Below are positions 58,572 through 64,000 of a DNA stretch of 64,000 nt, one piece after another. The position numbers and the translations under genes are program-made. Origin of the DNA: Rhodoferax sp. OV413 (GTDB taxonomy: Bacteria; Pseudomonadota; Gammaproteobacteria; Burkholderiales; Burkholderiaceae_C); NCBI RefSeq assembly GCF_900104385.1, contig NZ_FNJA01000001.1, positions 222,386 through 286,385 of the forward strand. The letters run 5' to 3'. The number at the start of each line of letters is the position of its first letter. The stretch's first letter is position 1. Under the pieces are notes generated by a model, which made no database searches, had not been told where the DNA came from, and saw nothing but the letters and a program-made list of their open reading frames with translations.

Positions 58572-59825
58572 ATGCAAGACACCAGCGCCAGTATTTCGAT
58601 TTATGACCACCGGCCCTTCTTCGAGAAGGCGCTGCGCTTTGGCCTGCACAACGGGCTGATCGACGAAGCCAAGCTGGAGACCATCCGCAACGACGCACCC
58701 AAGGGCATGGTGCAGATTGCGCGCTACTTTGGCACCGAGTTCCTGCGGCCCGAGCTGGAGAAGTCGCGCGAGCGCATCGTTAACCTGGTCAGCCTACACC
58801 TGGAGCAGGACACGGGTGGCGACCTGCACGCCGCCGCCGAGCTGCTGCGCGAGAACTCGTTCTTGTCGCGCTCCAAGGCCGGCTCGGAGATGCTCAAGGC
58901 CTTGCTGTCCATGCCCGACAACACCCACTTCAGCATGCAGGAAAGCGGCGAGTTCCGCGATGAGCTGATCCCGGTGCTGGCCCGCTGGACGCTGAAGACC
59001 CTGCCCGAATACCAGCAGGAGCTGGCCAAGCGCAGCGAAATCGAGAACCGCATCGAAGCCGCCTTCTGGTGCGCGCAAAAGCTGGGCGTGGCCCGGCGCG
59101 AGCTGCAGTCCGCCGACACCGACAGCGAGGCCGTGGTCCGCACCGCCCTGCTGGCCCAGGCCGCCGGCCGCAGCCTGATGCCCAACTGGGCGCAGTTTGA
59201 AACCGCCGTCACCCTGCTGCGCAAGCGTGCCGAGGCCGGCAAGCCGGTGCAACTGGCGCTGCCCAAGGGCGTGCCCGCCGAGTTCCGGCCAGTGCTGCAA
59301 GCCACCTTGGAGGTGATGCAAGAGCACGACCTGCCGAAGATCCTGGACGCCACCGTCAAGCCGCGCAAGCTGTTCATCCAGTCGCTGGCCTTCATGGGCC
59401 GCTACTTCTGGCTCGACGAAGGCGTGGACGACATCAGCGAGCTCGACCGGGCGATTTCCGACCAGTGGCTGAAAGTGACCCAGCGGCATACCGACGACAG
59501 CTCGCTGATCACCCTGTTCCTGTGCATCGCCACCGGCGCCGCGCGCAAAACCACGCTGACCGAAACTGCGGCTGCCAGCATCGTGCGCAAGATCCGCAAG
59601 GGCGGCTTCCACCCGCAGCAGGCCAGCGACTTCATCCGCGAATACGCACCCCACGAGCACCACGCCGACTACCAGACGCTGTGGCAGAACTTCGTCGAGG
59701 AAACCCAGCGCGACCTGCTGGACGAGCGCGACACCCGGCTGGTCGAAGCCATGGGCGCACTCAAGCTGCACTGCAACCTGGTCAAGGCCCCGCCCAAGAC
59801 CGCCAAGCCCAAGGCCAGCCCATGA
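58572..59825 (+). CDS. Unknown protein, cassette member 4
   Basis: A 417-residue, largely helical soluble protein: ISIYDHRPFFEKALRFGLHN, MVQIARYFGTEFLRPELEKS, GFHPQQASDFIREYAP and a Lys/Pro-rich end (KAPPKTAKPKASP). No signal peptide or membrane helix. I do not know the family. The ATG has no strong ribosome site; it follows the family-2 repeat. Likely part of the J-protein cassette by order and orientation, though the repeat gap leaves room for its own promoter. Confidence 0.75.
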   Translation: MQDTSASISIYDHRPFFEKALRFGLHNGLIDEAKLETIRNDAPKGMVQIARYFGTEFLRPELEKSRERIVNLVSLHLEQDTGGDLHAAAELLRENSFLSRSKAGSEMLKALLSMPDNTHFSMQESGEFRDELIPVLARWTLKTLPEYQQELAKRSEIENRIEAAFWCAQKLGVARRELQSADTDSEAVVRTALLAQAAGRSLMPNWAQFETAVTLLRKRAEAGKPVQLALPKGVPAEFRPVLQATLEVMQEHDLPKILDATVKPRKLFIQSLAFMGRYFWLDEGVDDISELDRAISDQWLKVTQRHTDDSSLITLFLCIATGAARKTTLTETAAASIVRKIRKGGFHPQQASDFIREYAPHEHHADYQTLWQNFVEETQRDLLDERDTRLVEAMGALKLHCNLVKAPPKTAKPKASP

Positions 59826-59886
59826 CCCGACTCGGCCACAGAATCTTTCTGCCAGACCAGCGCAGCTAAGACCCGCCCCACACACC

Positions 59887-61515
59887 ATGGCGCCCACCCA
59901 GCCCCAGGATCCCGCACAGCAGCAGCCGCAACCCCGGCGACGCGGCCAGCGCCTTATCCTGATTGCCTGGCTGTTCATGGCGCTGGTGGGTGGCACCCTG
60001 GGCTTTGCCTACTACAGCATGGGCGTGCTGTCGGCGGCGCGGGCCTTTGTGGGTGGCGAAGGCCTGTGGTCCAAGGCGCAAAAGGAAGCCATCTACGCGC
60101 TGTCGCGCTATGCCAGCACCCGCGACATCCACGACTACGAGGCCTACACCACCGCCCTGGCCGTGATACTGGGCGACCGCCGGACCCGCCTGGAGCTGGA
60201 CAAGGCCCAGCCCGATACCGAGGTCGCGCGCCAGGGCCTGCTGCAAGGCCGCAACCACCCGGACGACCTGGACGGCATGGTCAGCCTGTTCCGCAACTTC
60301 CGCAATGTGCCGGAGATCTCCAAGGCCATCAGCCTCTGGGCCACGGCCGACATGGACATCGACCACCTGCGCCAGGTCGGAACCAGGCTGCACACCGCAG
60401 TGCAGAACAATATGCTGGACGAGGCCACGGCCAAGGACATCCAGGAAGAGCTGCACCAGATCAACCTGACGCTGGCACCGCTGGCCGACGCGTTTTCGTA
60501 TTCGCTGGGCGAGGCCTCGCGGCGCGCCAAGAGCGTGCTGCTATGGACCATGTTCATCGTCGCCACCTTGCTGGCCGCCGCGGCCCTGGTGTTCTCGCGG
60601 CGCCTGGTGCGCGACAGCGAGCGCCTGCAAGCCATGCTGCTGGACGGCGAGCAGCAAGTGCAGAAGCTGCTGAAGGCCGCTCCCTTCCCTATGACGATTA
60701 CGCTGGAACATTCCGGCACCGTGCTGTATGCCAACGAGCGGGCGCTGGCGCAGTTCAAGACCAGCATGCAGGATCTGCAGCATGCCAAGTCCAAGGACTT
60801 CTACGTCCGGCCCCAGGAGCGAGAGCAATGGCTGCAGCGCTTCAAAGGCCAAGACAGCCTGCAGGACTGGGAGGTGGAAATGAAGGACGCGCAGGGCGGC
60901 ACCTTCTGGGCGCTGGTGTCCAGCCAGCGCATCCTGTACCAGGGCCAGGAATGCCTGCTGAACGGACTGAACAACATCGAACTGCGCAAACGCGCCGAGG
61001 ACGCACTACACCACCGCGCCTACCACGACGAGCTAACCGGCCTGCCCAACCGCGCCATGTGCATGGACGCGCTGCGCCGCATTCTGTCCAAAAGCGAGCG
61101 CAAGAGTGCGATGTTCTCCATCCTGTTCATCGACCTGGACCACTTCAAGGACATCAACGACAGCCTGGGCCACGAGGCCGGCGACCATTTGCTGCAGCAG
61201 GTCGCCCAACGCATCCAAGGCTGCATGCGCAGCAGCGACCTGGTGGCACGGCTGGGCGGCGATGAATTCATCGTCGCCATCGAAGAACACCACGACGTGG
61301 TCGAGCCGCACCGCATCGGCAGTAAAATATTGCATACACTGGAACCCACCTATCTGCTCTGCGGCCAGCGTGTACACGTTACCGCCAGCATCGGCATCAG
61401 CACCTATCCGCAAGACGGCACCGATCTACAGCAGCTCCTGACCCACGCCGACAACGCCATGTACCAGTCCAAAAGCGGCGGGCGCAACCATGTGAGCTCC
61501 TTCACCCCCTTGTAA
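59887..61515 (+). CDS. Membrane-anchored PAS-GGDEF diguanylate cyclase
   Basis: A 542-residue protein: helix ~23-45 (LILIAWLFMALVGGTLGF), a periplasmic four-helix-like region (~50-210), second helix ~218-238 (SVLLWTMFIVATLLAAAALV), PAS (~255-370) and GGDEF. GGDEF is intact at 457-461 (RLGGDEFIV), with an RxxD inhibitory site (RSSD) five residues before it, so a product-regulated cyclase is predicted. No EAL. It is followed after two bases by an unknown membrane protein, likely co-expressed. Confidence 0.93.
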   Translation: MAPTQPQDPAQQQPQPRRRGQRLILIAWLFMALVGGTLGFAYYSMGVLSAARAFVGGEGLWSKAQKEAIYALSRYASTRDIHDYEAYTTALAVILGDRRTRLELDKAQPDTEVARQGLLQGRNHPDDLDGMVSLFRNFRNVPEISKAISLWATADMDIDHLRQVGTRLHTAVQNNMLDEATAKDIQEELHQINLTLAPLADAFSYSLGEASRRAKSVLLWTMFIVATLLAAAALVFSRRLVRDSERLQAMLLDGEQQVQKLLKAAPFPMTITLEHSGTVLYANERALAQFKTSMQDLQHAKSKDFYVRPQEREQWLQRFKGQDSLQDWEVEMKDAQGGTFWALVSSQRILYQGQECLLNGLNNIELRKRAEDALHHRAYHDELTGLPNRAMCMDALRRILSKSERKSAMFSILFIDLDHFKDINDSLGHEAGDHLLQQVAQRIQGCMRSSDLVARLGGDEFIVAIEEHHDVVEPHRIGSKILHTLEPTYLLCGQRVHVTASIGISTYPQDGTDLQQLLTHADNAMYQSKSGGRNHVSSFTPL

Positions 61516-61517
61516 AA

Positions 61518-62813
61518 ATGCATTCCTTCTGGCGCCGTGTTCGATACCTTCTGCTCTGCCTGCTTGCCCTCTGTTTGCTCTGTATCCCCCTCGCCCTGGC
61601 TTGGGCCGCCTACCAGGCGATCGACGACGAAGCCCTGCTGAACGCCACCCCCAACGTCAGCCCCGCACGGGTGGCCAGCGCCCAGCGCCTGATCGCCCGC
61701 AACGACCCGCGCAAGCAGCCCGCCGGCGTGCTGCGCAGCGTGCAGCTGGGTGACGACGAGCTGAACCTGGCCCTGGTCTACCTGGCCAGCCGCTACCCGC
61801 ACACCCGCGCCCAGATCAGCCTGCAAGACGGCGCGGTGCATCTGCGCAGCAGCAGCTTTCTGCCGCCGAACCCGTTTGGCAACTACCTGAATGTCCAGGC
61901 CGTGCTGCGCGAAACCGCCGGCCTGCCCGAAGTGCAGCAACTGTTGCTGGGCCGCCTGGTGGTACCACCCCGCCTGGCCAACCCGCTGCTGCGCTGGGGC
62001 CTGGCCCGGCTGCAGGAGCGCCAGGACAAGGCGGGCGCTGCAGCGGCGCTGGACAGCATCCAGCACGTGGGCATGCGCAACGGCGTGCTGCGCGTGGTGT
62101 TCACCTGGGACGACACCCTGCCCGCCCAGCTGCAAGCCGCCCTGGTGCCCGCCGCCGAACAAGACCGGCTGCAGGCCTACCAGGCCCGGCTGGTCACCCT
62201 GGCCGCCGCGCCCGGCCCGCGCAGCCTGCCGCTGAGCAAGCTGCTGCAAGACCTGCTGGCCTACGCCGCAGAACGCGGCAATGCGGACAACACCCGTCAC
62301 AGCGCCGATGAAAACCGCGCGGCCCTGGTGGCGCTGGCCTTCTACGTCAACGGCAAAGGCCTGGGCGCGGTGCTTCCCAGCGCCAAGCACTGGCCGGTGC
62401 CCGCGCCGCGCCAGATCACCCTGGGCGGCCGCGGCGACACGGCCCAGCACTTCAGCATCTCGGCCGCCCTGGCCGCCGCCGCCGGCACCCCGCTGGCCGA
62501 CGCCGTTGGCCTGTACAAAGAGCTGGACGATGCCGAAGGCGGCAGCGGTTTCTCTTTCAACGACCTGGCTGCCGACCGCGCCGGCACCCGGCTGGGCGCA
62601 CTGCTGCTGACCAGCGCCGGCCAGCAGCGGCTGCAAAAACGCCTGGACGCCGGCCTGCGCGACACCGACCTGCTGCCCAAGGTGCAAGACCTGCCCGAGC
62701 TGCTGCAGGCGGCCGAATTCCAGCGCCGCTTTGGTGGCGTCGACGGTGCGGGCTACAAGAAGATGGCCAACGACATAGAGCAGCGCATCGCCGCGCTGGC
62801 CTTGTACCGCTAG
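61518..62813 (+). CDS. Unknown protein with N-terminal membrane helix
   Basis: A 431-residue protein with an N-terminal signal-anchor (RRVRYLLLCLLALCLLCIPL, then ALAWAAYQ) and a large, Ala/Leu-rich soluble part, presumably periplasmic. No known motif. Its ATG is two bases behind the cyclase stop, which suggests a functional link to the sensor domain of the cyclase (for example a ligand-binding partner), but this is inferred from spacing only. Confidence 0.75.
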   Translation: MHSFWRRVRYLLLCLLALCLLCIPLALAWAAYQAIDDEALLNATPNVSPARVASAQRLIARNDPRKQPAGVLRSVQLGDDELNLALVYLASRYPHTRAQISLQDGAVHLRSSSFLPPNPFGNYLNVQAVLRETAGLPEVQQLLLGRLVVPPRLANPLLRWGLARLQERQDKAGAAAALDSIQHVGMRNGVLRVVFTWDDTLPAQLQAALVPAAEQDRLQAYQARLVTLAAAPGPRSLPLSKLLQDLLAYAAERGNADNTRHSADENRAALVALAFYVNGKGLGAVLPSAKHWPVPAPRQITLGGRGDTAQHFSISAALAAAAGTPLADAVGLYKELDDAEGGSGFSFNDLAADRAGTRLGALLLTSAGQQRLQKRLDAGLRDTDLLPKVQDLPELLQAAEFQRRFGGVDGAGYKKMANDIEQRIAALALYR

Positions 62814-62820
62814 CCGCAGA

Positions 62821-62883
62821 TTTACAAGCCTTTTAGGCCTCTGGCGCATATAAAATCTGCGCCAGAAGCTATCAAATATATAG
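62821..62883. repeat. Dispersed repeat, copy R17
   Basis: TTTACAAGCCTTTTAGGCCT, CTGGCGCATATAAAATCTGC and GCCAGAAGCTATCAAATATA, with the stem CTGGCGCA/TGCGCCAG (62841-62865). Closely related to R18 650 bp downstream. Confidence 0.85.
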
Positions 62884-63070
62884 TGGACAAGGTGCCAGCG
62901 GCAGCCCAGACGAATGCAAGTAATTCGCATCTTGCGCTATCATTCCGGTCCCTACAGCGCGGCTCCCGGCCGTGCTGCCCCAACCCGCCAGCCACCGCCA
63001 GCCTGTTGCCACCGTTTCCGCCCCTGGCGCCCCCTGCGTCTGGGCGGAAGCTTTATTGCACACAGACCGC

Positions 63071-63454
63071 ATGGCCCGCTCCGTACCCACACCACCTCCA
63101 CCGCATGCCCTGCTGGCCCGCTGGCGCTGGCTGGGCTGCAAGGTCCGCTGGGCGCTGGACCCGGAAGAACCCCGGCTGCTGCGGCACTACCTGGACGCCG
63201 GCCAGCAAGCCCAGCAAGGCGGCCAGATCGATGCCTGGAACTGCCACGGCCAGTGCGTCAAGCTGCTGCACGCCACGGCCCGCGACCTGGTGCTGCCCTG
63301 GCATTGGCGGGTGCAGTGCCTGGACATCCTGGTCTGGCCCATGGCCGACCTGGAGCGCCTGGCCGGCACCGATGCCGCCCGCCAGTTCGCCCTGCGCGTG
63401 CTGCGCTCCCAGCTGGCGCTGACCGACATGGCGCCCAGCCTGCCGCTGGACTAG
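63071..63454 (+). CDS. Hypothetical protein, 127 residues
   Basis: From ATG 63071: MARSVPTPPPPHALLARWRW, then LGCKVRWALDPEEPRLLRHY and a DMAPSLPLD end. Central WNCHGQCVKLLHATARDLVL is notable (Cys/His pairs). The frame is open further up to 62972. No family recognised; similar short Pro/Arg-rich N termini occur in small betaproteobacterial proteins. The 187 bp between R17 and this gene show nothing. Confidence 0.55.
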   Translation: MARSVPTPPPPHALLARWRWLGCKVRWALDPEEPRLLRHYLDAGQQAQQGGQIDAWNCHGQCVKLLHATARDLVLPWHWRVQCLDILVWPMADLERLAGTDAARQFALRVLRSQLALTDMAPSLPLD

Positions 63455-63481
63455 CGGGCCACGCACAGGTGCCAGACGCCT

Positions 63482-63551
63482 GTTTTCAAGCTTTTCAGGC
63501 CTCTGGCGCATATTCCACCTGCGCCAGCAGCTATACAATGCATAGCAAATC
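63482..63551. repeat. Dispersed repeat, copy R18
   Basis: TTCAAGCTTTTCAGGCCTCT, GGCGCATATTCCACCTGCGC and CAGCAGCTATACAATGCATA. The CTGGCGCA/TGCGCCAG stem and AGCTAT tail are intact; closest to R17. It lies just before the HNH gene. Confidence 0.85.
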
Positions 63552-63568
63552 CATTCCCGAGACCTGCC

Positions 63569-63886
63569 ATGAGCCGCCTTGGCCACACCCGCGACAAAAT
63601 CTACAAAACCGTGGCCCGCCAGCTGCACGGCAAAGTGCCCTGCTGGATTTGCGGCGAACACGTGCTGCCCGAAGCCGCCACGCTGGAGCACATCCAGCCC
63701 CTGGGCGAAGGCGGCAACAGCCACCAGGAAAACCTGGCCATCAGCCACGATGTATGCAACAACCAGCGCCATGCCAGCGGCGTCGTGCCCACATCCCCGG
63801 CAATGCCCGGAAAAGTTGCACGCGCAATATCGGCAAAACGGGTGCAGAATTCTGCTACCCAACAAGGAGCCTCCCATGCCGACTGA
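63569..63886 (+). CDS. HNH endonuclease-like protein
   Basis: A 105-residue protein with a CWIC pair (Cys25, Cys28), LEHIQPLGEGGNSHQENL (His41, Asn55) and SHDVCNNQR (His60, Cys63, Asn64): the HNH nuclease zinc and metal residues of small bacterial HNH proteins (restriction- and phage-related families). The last ~35 residues are not conserved-looking and overlap the PilZ gene start. Could be a solitary nuclease of unknown role. Confidence 0.85.
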   Translation: MSRLGHTRDKIYKTVARQLHGKVPCWICGEHVLPEAATLEHIQPLGEGGNSHQENLAISHDVCNNQRHASGVVPTSPAMPGKVARAISAKRVQNSATQQGASHAD

Positions 63887-64000
63887 ACGCCGCCACTTCG
63901 TGCGGGTTGCCTTTGATGCACCGGCATTTCTGGCCACGCCCTCGGCCTTGATCGAGGTCGAGGTGGTCGACCTGTCCTTCAAAGGCGCGCTGGTGCGCAT
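63876..64000 (+). CDS. PilZ-domain protein, N-terminal part
   Basis: ATG at 63876 with AAGGAG upstream starts MPTERRHFVRVAFDAPAFLA and runs off the window at base 64000. RRHFVR is the RxxxR c-di-GMP-binding motif, and VDLSFKGALVR contains the (D/N)xSxxG motif, so a c-di-GMP receptor is predicted. Overlaps the HNH gene end by 11 bases. Confidence 0.9.
   Translation, partial: MPTERRHFVRVAFDAPAFLATPSALIEVEVVDLSFKGALVR

Overview
The window is GC-rich, densely packed bacterial chromosome, most likely from a betaproteobacterium of the order Burkholderiales, family Comamonadaceae. This rests on gene content and protein resemblance, including a BktB-type thiolase with Cys90/His350/Cys380, the URC-type uracil genes, and intergenic repeats of a kind I associate with that family. 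The exact genus cannot be read from the sequence. No rRNA, tRNA, CRISPR array or prophage was recognised.

Layout. 0-3.2 kb (minus strand): the start of nadD, then hemF, purD and a YebC regulator in a tight run. 3.2-6.1 kb: a HerA-like ATPase, a PLP-dependent hydroxy-amino-acid ammonia-lyase and a small DUF2798 membrane protein. 6.2-17.3 kb: a LysR regulator followed by URC1-like, URC4-like and upp genes (uracil catabolism via the nucleotide), a 1,516-residue c-di-GMP sensor with duplicated PAS-GAF modules, a CodA-like cytosine deaminase and a HAD phosphatase. Cytosine deaminase, Upp, URC1 and URC4 would together take cytosine through uracil and UMP into ring opening. 17.4-22.3 kb: a tandem glycine riboswitch followed by gcvT, gcvH and gcvP. 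22.4-30.3 kb: a YitT-family membrane protein with a two-hairpin leader, a 46-residue basic peptide, a GGDEF/EAL protein, a hybrid histidine kinase, VF530 protein, RluA-type synthase, RidA-type protein and a second YebC homologue. 30.3-34.7 kb: a serine hydrolase, an SDR, PPK2 and BktB. 34.8-41.8 kb: a ROK regulator, a ribose-type ABC transporter, a TIM-barrel isomerase and a Gfo/Idh/MocA dehydrogenase, which look like one sugar or polyol uptake and catabolism operon.

41.9-51.2 kb is an accessory stretch: small single genes, a nested inverted-repeat (MITE-like) element, an IS30-family insertion sequence, orphan or degraded fragments, and a divergent HxlR/NmrA pair with less GC-rich codon use. 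51.5-56.6 kb: a PatZ-like CoA ligase/acetyltransferase, DctA and a divergent LysR. 56.8-59.8 kb: an uncharacterised four-gene cassette (DnaJ-domain protein plus three unknown proteins) preceded by an attenuator-like leader. 59.9-64 kb: a GGDEF protein, unknown proteins, an HNH endonuclease and the start of a PilZ protein.

The strongest non-gene signal is a family of about 60-bp dispersed inverted repeats (17 copies listed). One copy lies in the first codons of URC4, weaker copies lie inside gcvT and gcvP, and two neighbouring copies supply the start codon and first residues (MPKN) of two unrelated genes. A second ~100-bp repeat sits directly behind the stop codons of gcvH and of the third cassette gene.
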